In this document: positions 34,015 through 42,680 of the stretch, piece after piece | Layout of the letters: each line of letters opens with the position of its first letter | Position numbering within the stretch: the stretch's first letter is position 1 | Assembly: GCF_040396155.1 (NCBI RefSeq) | Contig: NZ_JBEBOY010000005.1 | Location: 62,001 to 126,000 of the forward strand | DNA from: Tissierella praeacuta_A | Lineage (GTDB): Bacteria; Bacillota; Clostridia; Tissierellales; Tissierellaceae | Length of the DNA: 64,000 nt | Direction of reading: 5' to 3' | Program-made: the position numbers and the translations under genes | The notes under the pieces: generated by a model | What the model saw: the letters and a program-made list of their open reading frames with translations, nothing else | What the model was told of the DNA's origin: nothing | Database searches by the model: none

Positions 34015-34466
34015 CCCACCTAAAATTATTTTTGAATTTTATTAATAACTTCCTATAATCTATTTTAAAATATTGGATTATTTTCTAAAGCTATTTATTA
34101 TTTATTATAACATATAATATTTTCAAAATTATTTCAATAACCAAATTTTCTATTGCTGCAAATTCTATTCTTTATTATATAAGCCATAGTAATCAATGAC
34201 TTTTTCCATTATTAAAATATTATATTTGAACTATTGAACCTATTTTACATAAAACAATTTCATTTCTAATCATATAATTAAACAATTTAATAATTTCCAT
34301 ATTTAATGGTTCAAGAAAGTATATAAATAAGGAGTATAATTATTTAATTATAGATAAAAAATTTAAATGTAAATTATATGATAATTGCAAGGGTAAAATA
34401 GATTGTTTTAAATTATAATTATATGAATTATCTAAAATACATTCTACAAATTTAACTAATAAACGA
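34015..34466. other. Intergenic region upstream of the M20 gene
   Basis: About 450 nt of very AT-rich DNA between the M20 gene start and the ornithine operon terminator. It must contain the M20/rarA promoter. No gene, repeat or -24/-12 promoter was seen in it. Confidence 0.4.
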
Positions 34467-34503
34467 TTAAAGCTCTGGAAAATTTAATTTTCCAGAGCTT
34501 TAA
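34467..34503 (-). terminator. Ornithine operon terminator
   Basis: Perfect 18-bp palindrome (TTAAAGCTCTGGAAAATT, one T, mirrored arm) immediately after orr. It is the strongest stem near the operon end. Confidence 0.9.
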
Positions 34504-34510
34504 TATACTA

Positions 34511-35572
34511 TTATAAAATGACTTTTTCAATATACTCAGAGGTCATTCCCCTTAAAATACTGACGTAGGACATCCTAAATTCAATTATATCTCCTACTTT
34601 ATAATTTATCTTACTGTCCGAACCATCTAATATCAGATGGTCTGAGCTACCGCCAAGAATAATTATTCCCTCATCTAATGGATGAAGAGTTCCAAAATCA
34701 ACATCCTGTTTTCCCACTGCACAAATAATTCTTTTTCTAATACCTCTATCTATAAATGTAGGTATATTTCCAAAAGCATCTCTACCTATTTCTCCAGTAG
34801 GAATTGAAGGTTTTTCTTTTACTTCAATAACCTCTACTTGAAGTTTAAATGCATCGTTTTTAGTACCTTCAATTTGTTCTCCATATGCTGATTCAGTTCC
34901 TAGCACTAGTGATTCCCCTAATCTTAAATTATTTAATCTATCAATTTTATTATTAGGCAGTAGATGTACTGTACTTGAATTTCCTCCAGATAATATATCT
35001 AATCTTAAATTATACTTTTCTTCTATCTGAGTTTCTAACTTAGCTAGCCTATCTAAAATCTCCTTAGATGGAATGACCCCTCCATAACAAGTTAGATTAG
35101 TACCTAGTCCTACAATATTAACTCCCTTTAGCCCTATTATTTTTTCTATAGTCTTAAATAATGATTCTTCATCATAATATCCTTCTCTTAAATCTCCTAA
35201 ATCTACCATTAAAATAATATTGTGAACTTTGTTTTTCTTAAAGGCTATCTCTGATATAGCCTTTATTGTAATTAACTCTGAATTAAGAGAAATATCTGCA
35301 TACTCTACTATCTTTTCAACTTCAGATTTCATAGGTAATCTTAGCATTATCTTAGGTATATTTAAATCTTTTAATCTCATAAGATTTTCTATTCTAGAAT
35401 CTGCTAAATAGGAAACTCCTCCCTCCACATATGCTTTAGCAATTGTAGGATCTCCACAGAAAACTTTAGTTACTCCTGCAACCTTTATACCATTATCTTT
35501 ACATAATCCAACTACAGTTTTTGCATTATTTTTTATTGTTTCTAAATCAATTGTCATTCTGGGATAGCTCAT
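34511..35572 (-). CDS. orr: Ornithine racemase
   Basis: A 353-residue PLP enzyme of the alanine-racemase-fold family that interconverts L- and D-ornithine, giving the D-isomer used by the aminomutase. The PLP lysine is Lys-36 in AGVTKVFCG. Other landmarks are the phosphate-contact GGNSSTVHLL and GESLVLGTES. The C-terminal beta domain ends in SYVSILRGMTSEYIEKVIL. It is the last gene of the ornithine operon, 4 nt after the GlmL-like gene, just as in known clostridial ornithine clusters. The identification rests mainly on that context plus the fold. Confidence 0.9.
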   Translation of the reverse strand: MSYPRMTIDLETIKNNAKTVVGLCKDNGIKVAGVTKVFCGDPTIAKAYVEGGVSYLADSRIENLMRLKDLNIPKIMLRLPMKSEVEKIVEYADISLNSELITIKAISEIAFKKNKVHNIILMVDLGDLREGYYDEESLFKTIEKIIGLKGVNIVGLGTNLTCYGGVIPSKEILDRLAKLETQIEEKYNLRLDILSGGNSSTVHLLPNNKIDRLNNLRLGESLVLGTESAYGEQIEGTKNDAFKLQVEVIEVKEKPSIPTGEIGRDAFGNIPTFIDRGIRKRIICAVGKQDVDFGTLHPLDEGIIILGGSSDHLILDGSDSKINYKVGDIIEFRMSYVSILRGMTSEYIEKVIL

Positions 35573-35576
35573 TGTT

Positions 35577-36941
35577 TTATTCCCCCTTAAGACTATTTTC
35601 CAAAAGCTTTAATGCTTCTTCTGGATATTTTTTAGCCATTACTCCAAGAGAAGCCATTATATAATGATTATCAATAAGTATTTCAGCCTCAGTATTTGGA
35701 AGTAAATCATTTCCTTTATTAGAAAGAGCTATTTCACTAAGTATTACCTTTCTATTAGGCAATCGTGTCAGCGCACCACCTGTACCTATTATATATTTGG
35801 TTTTAGTTAAATCTTTACCTTCTGCAATAGTCTTCTTACCTGATGGTCCGTATAAATGTTTAAGCTGTCCAGCATGTCTTTTCACTGCTGTAACAGTGGC
35901 ATGTAAAGTTAAGGCTTCTACAAATTGTTTTTCCAAATCTGTTTTTGGAATTGGCCTATGGTTGACAATTAAATCTTCCAACTCTTCCATTGAAACCTGT
36001 AGTTCTTTAACCAGTTCTTCTTTCCCTACCATTTCCACTATATTCTTCATATTTACATAGACACCTAAATCTCCTTCTACAGTCCTTTTAGCCTTAGGCT
36101 CTGGATTTATTAAGATTCTTGATATCTCATCACTGTCTTCTGTCACAGAATGAACATCTGTTGTAGCTCCGCCTACATCTATTGTAATTAAATCTCCAAT
36201 ATCATCATATAAAAGCTTAGAGGCTTCCATTACAGCCCCCGGAGTAGGCATAATAGGACCATTTACCATATCACGTACACTTTCCATACCAGGTGCATGG
36301 ATTATATGTTTTTCAAATACTTCTTGAATAATCTTTCTTGTAGGCTCTACATTTAGTTCGTCAATTTTTGGATAGACATTATCAACTATATAAAGTTCAT
36401 TTTCTTTATCTTCAAATATATCTTTTATGTCCTCATGATTTTCTATATTACCTGCATATACTACTGGTATATCTAAATTCATTCCAGCAATAAGCTCTGC
36501 ATTATGAAGTGCTGTATCTCTTTCACCATAATCAACTCCGCCTGCAATTAAAATAATATTAGGTTTTATTTCTTCGATCTTCCTTAAATCAGATTTTCTA
36601 ATCTTCCCTGCCGTAATGAATTTAATATTAGCTCCAGCGCCTAATGCAGCCTCTTTAGCAGCCTTAACAGTCATATCATATACCAACCCATGAACTGTCA
36701 TCCTAAGTCCTCCTGCAGCAGAACTAGTAGCTATTAGTTCCTTATAGTCTATAGACTGGGTAGAAAAGTTATTGGCTAAATCTTCTATTGCACCTATTAG
36801 TCCAATATTCACATCTCCCTCTAAAACAGAGGTAGCCGACTGACCCTGTCCGATAAACTTAGGATTGGACTCTAAATCGTTAAATGCATTAACTACAGTT
36901 GTAGTACTGCCTATTTCGGCAACTAATAAATCAACTTTCAT
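35577..36941 (-). CDS. GlmL/MutL-like B12-mutase accessory ATPase
   Basis: A 454-residue protein of the GlmL (MutL) family, which has an actin/Hsp70-type ATPase fold: phosphate-1 motif LVAEIGSTTTVVNAF at the N-terminus and TIDVGGATTDVHSV near residue 255. Family members accompany B12-dependent glutamate, lysine and ornithine mutases and are thought to reactivate the enzyme or assist cofactor exchange. The gene overlaps the 3' end of oraE by 11 nt, indicating translational coupling to its presumed client. Confidence 0.9.
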   Translation of the reverse strand: MKVDLLVAEIGSTTTVVNAFNDLESNPKFIGQGQSATSVLEGDVNIGLIGAIEDLANNFSTQSIDYKELIATSSAAGGLRMTVHGLVYDMTVKAAKEAALGAGANIKFITAGKIRKSDLRKIEEIKPNIILIAGGVDYGERDTALHNAELIAGMNLDIPVVYAGNIENHEDIKDIFEDKENELYIVDNVYPKIDELNVEPTRKIIQEVFEKHIIHAPGMESVRDMVNGPIMPTPGAVMEASKLLYDDIGDLITIDVGGATTDVHSVTEDSDEISRILINPEPKAKRTVEGDLGVYVNMKNIVEMVGKEELVKELQVSMEELEDLIVNHRPIPKTDLEKQFVEALTLHATVTAVKRHAGQLKHLYGPSGKKTIAEGKDLTKTKYIIGTGGALTRLPNRKVILSEIALSNKGNDLLPNTEAEILIDNHYIMASLGVMAKKYPEEALKLLENSLKGE

Positions 36942-39147
36942 TTAACATCTCTCTTCTCTTCTCAACTAAGAAGGTAGCTACATGAGAACCTTTTGTTCCT
37001 CTTCCGAATCCTACATCCATGCCTGATTCAATGGCTAATTCATTAGATACCTGAGTTCCGCCGGCTGCAAGAATAATCTTATCTCTTATACCTTTTTCAA
37101 TACATAATTCGTGTAATTTTTTCATGTTTTTATAATGAATATCATCATGAGATATAATTGTTGATGAAAGAATAGCATCAGCATTTAATTCTATAGCCGC
37201 ATCTACTAATTTTTCAACTGGTATTGATGTACCTAACATATGACATTCAATACCATATCTTTCTATTCCACCATGTTTAATATCTATGATTTCACGAATT
37301 CCTACGGAATGCTCATCTTCGCCAACTGTTGCTGCAACTATTTTCATTGGTCGAGCCTTTATATCGGCTCTTATTTCTTCTTCAGTCAATTCCTTTGGCT
37401 TTGGAGGTATGACTAAGTCCTTAGTATCTATAGTAAATGCAACTTTACCTTTTAACTCTACACGAGTTCCCTCGGCTTCTTGCATTATTTCTTTGTGAAT
37501 TACTTCCACATCTTCTAATCCCATTTTCTTACCTATTTCAATAGCTGCGAATTCTGCCGTTCTTTCATCAGTAGGTAAGAATAAAGTGATCAATATTATA
37601 CCATCGCCTAACCATTCCATCTCAGGCTTAATCTTAGATGTAGTTCTAAGCTCTTTAACTTCTTCTAATCTTACATTTACATTATCATTCTCATCTAATT
37701 CATCTATAAATATTATCTTAGATGGGTCCTCAAATGTTCCGCCACCAATTAAAGCAGCTGGATTATCTACTAATTTTTCATCATATTGAGCTACATTATT
37801 ATATCCAAAATGAGCAGTTACTGGAGCTAAATAATCTTCATCTCTTTCATATACAGTTCCTACTCCAACACCTGCATCAGCTTTTCTAATTATACCATCT
37901 TCATTTCTTTCTGGATAATATCCAGAGTCAACAAAAAATCCTGCTTCTACTGCATTGAAATATCCTCCAACCTCAAGGATTTCTTCCATAAATAGAATAG
38001 CTCTTTCCTTTAATTCTCTAACCTTATCTGCTAACTCACCTTTATTCCTTTTAATCTCAACCATTTCTCCTAATCCATCCATACCAGCAAAGGCTTGTTT
38101 CGCTGTATCTACTGCATCAATATTATATATATGCCATGGTACATTTCTTCCTTCATCAGGAGTAATTGTAGATTGAATATCCGCCCTAGTTAATTGAGAA
38201 ATAAGCAGATTAAGTACATGAGTTACAGTGGCTTCTCTAGTTGAGGATTCCATGTATTTTGTATTCATCTGTGCTCTCATCTTATATTCTCTAAAAAGGT
38301 CCCTTAATGCTACAGCATAAGGCAAATCAAGTCTCATACATGGTGCTGGCGGTGCTGTTGGCGGTACTGTTGAAAGACAGATATTTTCTTTTTTCATTCC
38401 AACTTTTACAGAGAATATTGAATTTATAGCATGCTGTACCATAAGTTCTGGCATTACCTTCCATGCTTCCCTTGCAGTAGCATTTGCATTATGAGCTCCG
38501 TCTATTTGTGCTATATCTGCCCAAGCCATAACCTGTTTTGCCTCTGCTGCATCAACGAAAGATCTAACCATATTAATATTTCTATAAAGAACATTATATT
38601 GAGGGTCTTGATGCGCTCCATTTACTCCTTCTTCAGCAAACATTACTGCAATTTCTGGTCCTGCTACACCTGAAACATATGAATGGTAGTTAATTGGTCT
38701 GCCAACTTCATCTTCTATAAAATCTAAAGCTTTTCTTTGAGCCCTAACTTGCTTTCTCGAAATAGGAATTCCACCTACACCCTGAGGAGTTCCTTCTATA
38801 AGACTTTCAAAATGAGATTGTCCTGCAGTTCTAATAACCATTATATGGTCTGCTCCATGCCATGCAGCCATTCTCATACGTCTTATATCATCTTCAAATC
38901 TACCTGAAGCAATTTCTGTTGTAATAACTGCTTTATTTTGCGGGTCTATACTATCAAAATATTTTGCCGCTGGCAGTGGTTGGCTATTCTCAAGATTTAC
39001 AGATGTATCATAATATTTAAACTTGCCAATCTGTCTATTTTCTCCTACTCCTTCTCTCCAGTGCCAACCTCTTCTTCTAGGCCTATATTTATCAATATCT
39101 TTAAGAATAAATTCTATATCTAATTTTTCATTTGGCTTCAATTCCAT
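36931..39147 (-). CDS. oraE: D-ornithine 4,5-aminomutase, large B12/PLP subunit
   Basis: A 738-residue adenosylcobalamin- and PLP-dependent subunit that converts D-ornithine to 2,4-diaminopentanoate. The C-terminal Rossmann-like B12 domain has the DxHxxG motif (DEHSVG, residues 611-616) with axial His-613. Lys-624 in IIDIKHGG is 11 residues later, the same spacing as the His/Lys pair reported for the Clostridium sticklandii enzyme, where that lysine binds PLP. The TIM-barrel part contains GVGGIPISRKQVRAQRKAL. oraS ends at its start with a 1-nt overlap. Confidence 0.97.
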   Translation of the reverse strand: MELKPNEKLDIEFILKDIDKYRPRRRGWHWREGVGENRQIGKFKYYDTSVNLENSQPLPAAKYFDSIDPQNKAVITTEIASGRFEDDIRRMRMAAWHGADHIMVIRTAGQSHFESLIEGTPQGVGGIPISRKQVRAQRKALDFIEDEVGRPINYHSYVSGVAGPEIAVMFAEEGVNGAHQDPQYNVLYRNINMVRSFVDAAEAKQVMAWADIAQIDGAHNANATAREAWKVMPELMVQHAINSIFSVKVGMKKENICLSTVPPTAPPAPCMRLDLPYAVALRDLFREYKMRAQMNTKYMESSTREATVTHVLNLLISQLTRADIQSTITPDEGRNVPWHIYNIDAVDTAKQAFAGMDGLGEMVEIKRNKGELADKVRELKERAILFMEEILEVGGYFNAVEAGFFVDSGYYPERNEDGIIRKADAGVGVGTVYERDEDYLAPVTAHFGYNNVAQYDEKLVDNPAALIGGGTFEDPSKIIFIDELDENDNVNVRLEEVKELRTTSKIKPEMEWLGDGIILITLFLPTDERTAEFAAIEIGKKMGLEDVEVIHKEIMQEAEGTRVELKGKVAFTIDTKDLVIPPKPKELTEEEIRADIKARPMKIVAATVGEDEHSVGIREIIDIKHGGIERYGIECHMLGTSIPVEKLVDAAIELNADAILSSTIISHDDIHYKNMKKLHELCIEKGIRDKIILAAGGTQVSNELAIESGMDVGFGRGTKGSHVATFLVEKRREMLNES

Positions 39148-39512
39148 TAGTTGACACCTCCTTTAAACAAAGCTACTGCATCATCCCACATTTCACCTTC
39201 AATTAGCTTAAGTCCAGTTTCTCTAATATCCATATTCTTTTCCTTAGCTAATTTATATAATATATGTCCTGCACCTTTACCTATAATACCTCTATCAATT
39301 GCCCCGTCCACAATAGATTTGGCTTCGATACTTGAAAAACCCATTCTTAATAGTACAGATCTTTCAATGGATGGAGATGTATTTTTTCTAGCCAGTTCGA
39401 CTATCGGATCAACAATCTTTCCAGCTAATTCCCAAAATCTATGTTCTAATTCCTCTTCTGTTAAATTAGCCAAATGTTTTCTTCTTTCTTCGAAATCATC
39501 TGTTCTACTCAT
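39147..39512 (-). CDS. oraS: D-ornithine 4,5-aminomutase, small subunit
   Basis: A 121-residue helical subunit, the usual size for OraS, that completes the alpha2beta2 aminomutase. Recognisable stretches are DDFEERRKHLANLTEEELEH, RFWELAGKIVDPIVELA and RSVLLRMGFSSIEAKSIVDG. The last base of its stop is the first base of oraE, so the two subunits are coupled at translation. AGGAGG precedes the ATG. Confidence 0.95.
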   Translation of the reverse strand: MSRTDDFEERRKHLANLTEEELEHRFWELAGKIVDPIVELARKNTSPSIERSVLLRMGFSSIEAKSIVDGAIDRGIIGKGAGHILYKLAKEKNMDIRETGLKLIEGEMWDDAVALFKGGVN

Positions 39513-39526
39513 TTTCTGACCTCCTA

Positions 39527-40945
39527 TTAATAACTTATTCCTAGCTCATCTAATACAGACTTAACAAATTCAACATTTGATTTTGTATCTTCAGCAAGGA
39601 AATCTAAGTCTTCTTTATTTACTTTAGTTACATTAACATGGTCTACAGCATTTCTAATATAAGACTTTCTATTTCTATCTAAATCTATTTCATCTAGTTT
39701 AATATAGGATGGGTCTTTTGGTAATATAATATTTTTTCCAGGTATTTCTTCAGTTGGATCACCTATTAAAATTTCTATACCATTTTCCTTAGCAAATGTA
39801 AGCTGAGGATTAATATGTTTACCCGCACCTGTATATTCTGTTTCTTGTACTACTATTATTTGGTCCTCATCCATTTCTTGGGCTAATTTAAATGCAGCTG
39901 ATAAAGCAGTATTTCCTGCCGGTCCTCTTTCAAGTCCTTCTAGCTGAGCCAATAATTCAGTCATATAGAATACTGTACCTTGATTCATAGTAACATATCT
40001 ATCAATATATCTTAATGGTCTAGCAGCTGATCTTGGAACATCTGATCTATCTGGCCAATTAGCAAAAGGTATACCGAATCCTGTGTGTCCAGTAGTAAAA
40101 GATTTTTTATTAAACTGTATATCCGAAGCCATATGAAGTCCTTTTAGACTAACACTTGCCCCTACAATTTGAGTATTAGTTGCTCCTGCTTTGATAAGTC
40201 CTCTAGCAGTACCAGTTAAGTTTCCTCCACCTGCGTTAGTAACAACTACAACATTTGGGTCTTTTCCTTCTTTTTCTCTAAATTCCATAGATAATTCATA
40301 CCCTAAAGTCTCAACCCCCGCAATTCCAAATGGAGAATATAAAGAAGCATTAAAATAACCAGTTTCTTCTAATAATATTAAGAAAGTATAAAATAATTCT
40401 GGCCCAACTGTAAGTTGAACTACTTCTGCACCATAAGCCTCACAAGCCCTAGCTTTTTCAATTATTTCCGGTTGACCTACTCCCCTTGAATCATAACATT
40501 CTTGAACTATAATACATTTTAAACCTTGCATTGCAGCTTGAGACGCTACTGCAGCACCATAATTACCTGATGTAGCAGCTATAACACCTTTATAACCTAA
40601 TTTTTTCGCATGATAACATGCTGTAGCCGCTCTTCTTGCCTTGAAGCTTCCTGAAGGATTACTTGCTTCATCTTTAACAAATATTCTTGCTCCTTTTCCT
40701 TTAGGTGCAAATTTTCTTGCTAATTTAGTTAAATTTCTTAACTCAAGTACAGGTGTATTACCTACTCCTGTTCTTCCTTGAATCTCTTCAATCTCTTGTA
40801 AGCTATATCCAGTTTCTCTCATCATTTTCTCATAATCAAAGGCTACGCTACCTGATTCAAATATTTCATAATCTATGCCTAAAGCCTTTTTCATTATCTC
40901 ATCTTTTCTTGCCATAACTCCTTCATAACTCATATCTCTAGCCAT
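39527..40945 (-). CDS. ortB: 2-amino-4-oxopentanoate thiolase, PLP subunit
   Basis: A 472-residue PLP protein of the tryptophan-synthase-beta/threonine-synthase fold. With OrtA it cleaves 2-amino-4-oxopentanoate with CoA to acetyl-CoA and D-alanine. The Schiff-base lysine is Lys-102 in NPSGSFKARRA, and a glycine-rich phosphate loop (VTNAGGGNLTGTARG) is present. It is 2 nt downstream of ortA and 14 nt before oraS, within one tightly packed operon. The length agrees with known OrtB proteins. Confidence 0.95.
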   Translation of the reverse strand: MARDMSYEGVMARKDEIMKKALGIDYEIFESGSVAFDYEKMMRETGYSLQEIEEIQGRTGVGNTPVLELRNLTKLARKFAPKGKGARIFVKDEASNPSGSFKARRAATACYHAKKLGYKGVIAATSGNYGAAVASQAAMQGLKCIIVQECYDSRGVGQPEIIEKARACEAYGAEVVQLTVGPELFYTFLILLEETGYFNASLYSPFGIAGVETLGYELSMEFREKEGKDPNVVVVTNAGGGNLTGTARGLIKAGATNTQIVGASVSLKGLHMASDIQFNKKSFTTGHTGFGIPFANWPDRSDVPRSAARPLRYIDRYVTMNQGTVFYMTELLAQLEGLERGPAGNTALSAAFKLAQEMDEDQIIVVQETEYTGAGKHINPQLTFAKENGIEILIGDPTEEIPGKNIILPKDPSYIKLDEIDLDRNRKSYIRNAVDHVNVTKVNKEDLDFLAEDTKSNVEFVKSVLDELGISY

Positions 40946-40947
40946 TA

Positions 40948-41253
40948 TTACTCACCATCCTTTGATAATAATTCCCTTGCTTGACGTCCTATATATAATA
41001 GTTCGGGAACACATTTTCCAAAATCATGTTTATAATAAGGATTAACCTCTAATAAATTACCTTCTACTGTTCTTCCTATATAAGTTTCTACTTTTACTTT
41101 ATCACCTATATTTGCACTATCATTAAGTAAAAACCCTTTAACCCACATTTCCAATGGTACATTTTGTGTATCCCCTGGAATAGTTGTTGCTCTTTGTCCT
41201 ACTTCCAATACTATATTATGAATTCTTACCCAATCACCACGTTTTGCATCCAT
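40948..41253 (-). CDS. ortA: 2-amino-4-oxopentanoate thiolase, small subunit
   Basis: A 101-residue protein of the OrtA family: MDAKRGDWVRIHNIVLEVGQ, RATTIPGDTQNVPLEMWVKG and a C-terminal LEVNPYYKHDFGKCVPELLY. The single Cys near residue 85 in GKCVPE may matter for CoA chemistry (inference). It is needed with OrtB for thiolase activity. About 165 nt with a hairpin separate it from ord upstream, the only sizeable gap in the operon. Confidence 0.95.
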   Translation of the reverse strand: MDAKRGDWVRIHNIVLEVGQRATTIPGDTQNVPLEMWVKGFLLNDSANIGDKVKVETYIGRTVEGNLLEVNPYYKHDFGKCVPELLYIGRQARELLSKDGE

Positions 41254-41365
41254 TATTTATATCCCTCCAATTTATTATACAGTGAATAATTAATAACAAA
41301 TAACATTTTAACATAGATCCTTTTATTCATACAAAATATATATCCTAATTTAAACCTATGTTATT

Positions 41366-41384
41366 GGGCGAACATAGTTCGCCC
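41366..41384 (-). terminator. Hairpin between ord and ortA
   Basis: GC-rich 8-bp stem GGGCGAAC / GTTCGCCC with a 3-nt loop in an otherwise AT-only gap. The minus-strand exit lacks a clear U-tract, so it is more likely a partial terminator or mRNA processing/stability hairpin that adjusts ord relative to the downstream genes. Confidence 0.5.
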
Positions 41385-41420
41385 ATATATTTATATTTAC
41401 TCATTCACCTTCATCATTAA

Positions 41421-42470
41421 TTAGTCTTCTATAAGCTCTCTCATGTCTCCCATAATAGCCCTTGGAACTGGCAAATCTATCATTGTCTTTAAGCCTGGTT
41501 TTGCATTAATTACATTTGGAATCATATTAACTGTCATAGCTATAGTTCCAATGCCTCCTGGTACTTCTGGTGTAATTTGCATATTAATATTTGGAGTACC
41601 CTTTATTGTTATATAATCTCCTGTTGTACCACCTTCTAATTGGGGTTCAACTTGTTGTGGATGAAGCATTTCAATTTTCACTTCGCCGTCTACATAACCA
41701 AATCCCTTCATATTACATCCTGCTACATCCCCAGCTTGTACTTCTGCATAAGGAGCTTTTCTATATACAGACGAAACAATAGGTGATCTATCTAATTTAA
41801 TTTCGTCACTTAATTTCCAGCCTAAAGCATTTGCTATCATAGTAATTGACTCTGGAAAACCTACATGACCTGCCAAATCATTTTCTGCTACCCTTTTATT
41901 AAATGTATCTACACTAATACCTACTCCTTGACCATGCATTACTGCTGGACCAAATGGTGAAAGATTATTTATTCTCTCAGCCTTAATACTTTCTACATCT
42001 ATACATGCTCCAGTCAAGATAATTACCAACAAGTCCATAATAAGTCCTGGGTTAATACCTGTACCTAGTACTGTAACCTTATTTTCTTTAGCTATTTTAT
42101 CTAATTCTTTAGCTAACTCTGGTTCTTGTGCCTGTGGATATGCCATTTCTTCAGCAGTAGATACTACATTGATTTTTCTTTCAAGGCAATATTTCATTTT
42201 ATCAAAAGAATCTCTAGTAAAAGAATCAGTAGCGATTACAACTATATCCGCTGCTCCTTCTTTAATTACATCTTCATATGATCCTGTAAGTAAATCTGGT
42301 CTTTGTCCCCTTTCAATATCCAAGAAATCATACATTGATTTCCCTATCTTTTCTCCTCTAACAACTGCTCCAACTATATCTACACCTTTTTTGCTTAAAA
42401 GCATTTCTGCAATTCCTTTACCCATTGCTCCTAATCCCCACACAATTACCCTTACATTATCTTTTCTCAT
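41421..42470 (-). CDS. ord: 2,4-diaminopentanoate dehydrogenase
   Basis: A 349-residue NAD(P)-dependent oxidoreductase that oxidatively deaminates 2,4-diaminopentanoate to 2-amino-4-oxopentanoate. The N-terminal Rossmann fold has IVWGLGAMGKGIAEMLL. The catalytic/dimerisation part contains LGTGINPGLIMDLLVI and the FGPAVMHGQGVGIS segment typical of the family related to dihydrodipicolinate reductase. It is the first gene of the ornithine operon, about 50 nt from a sigma-54 promoter. The ATG follows AGGGAGG. Confidence 0.95.
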   Translation of the reverse strand: MRKDNVRVIVWGLGAMGKGIAEMLLSKKGVDIVGAVVRGEKIGKSMYDFLDIERGQRPDLLTGSYEDVIKEGAADIVVIATDSFTRDSFDKMKYCLERKINVVSTAEEMAYPQAQEPELAKELDKIAKENKVTVLGTGINPGLIMDLLVIILTGACIDVESIKAERINNLSPFGPAVMHGQGVGISVDTFNKRVAENDLAGHVGFPESITMIANALGWKLSDEIKLDRSPIVSSVYRKAPYAEVQAGDVAGCNMKGFGYVDGEVKIEMLHPQQVEPQLEGGTTGDYITIKGTPNINMQITPEVPGGIGTIAMTVNMIPNVINAKPGLKTMIDLPVPRAIMGDMRELIED

Positions 42471-42522
42471 TTTATAACCTCCCTAAGTTATTTTCGCCTA
42501 ATTTAATTACACAATTTATATA

Positions 42523-42538
42523 TGCAAGATTTTTGCCA
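42523..42538 (-). promoter_or_regulatory. Sigma-54 (-24/-12) promoter of the ornithine operon
   Basis: The minus strand reads TGGCAAAAATCTTGCA. GG and GC are exactly 10 bases apart, as in the consensus TGGCAC-N5-TTGCA, and the TGGCA and TTGCA halves are perfect. It lies 53 nt upstream of ord and directly downstream of a gene for a sigma-54-dependent activator. The activator binding site was not identified. Confidence 0.85.
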
Positions 42539-42634
42539 ACTCTTAAATAATATACTTTATTTCATGAAATCCTTTATTTTAAAGGCTTTAAAATATTTAA
42601 ATAAGTTAAATTCTAATAATTTAGAATCTTTTAA

Positions 42635-42680
42635 ATAAAAAACGCAAAAATATTTGCATATAAACGCTTATATTTTTGCA
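42635..42680 (-). terminator. Terminator of the sigma-54 activator gene
   Basis: Stem GCAAAAATAT (42644-42653) with ATATTTTTGC (42670-42679), followed on the minus strand by GTTTTTTATTT. The stem includes the activator stop codon and insulates the ornithine operon from read-through. Confidence 0.75.

Noticed and set aside
39151..39519. Long open frame on the plus strand opposite oraS
   Set aside because: It mirrors the coding sequence of oraS, has no ribosome binding site, and reads as low-complexity Ser/Ile-rich protein typical of an antisense shadow.
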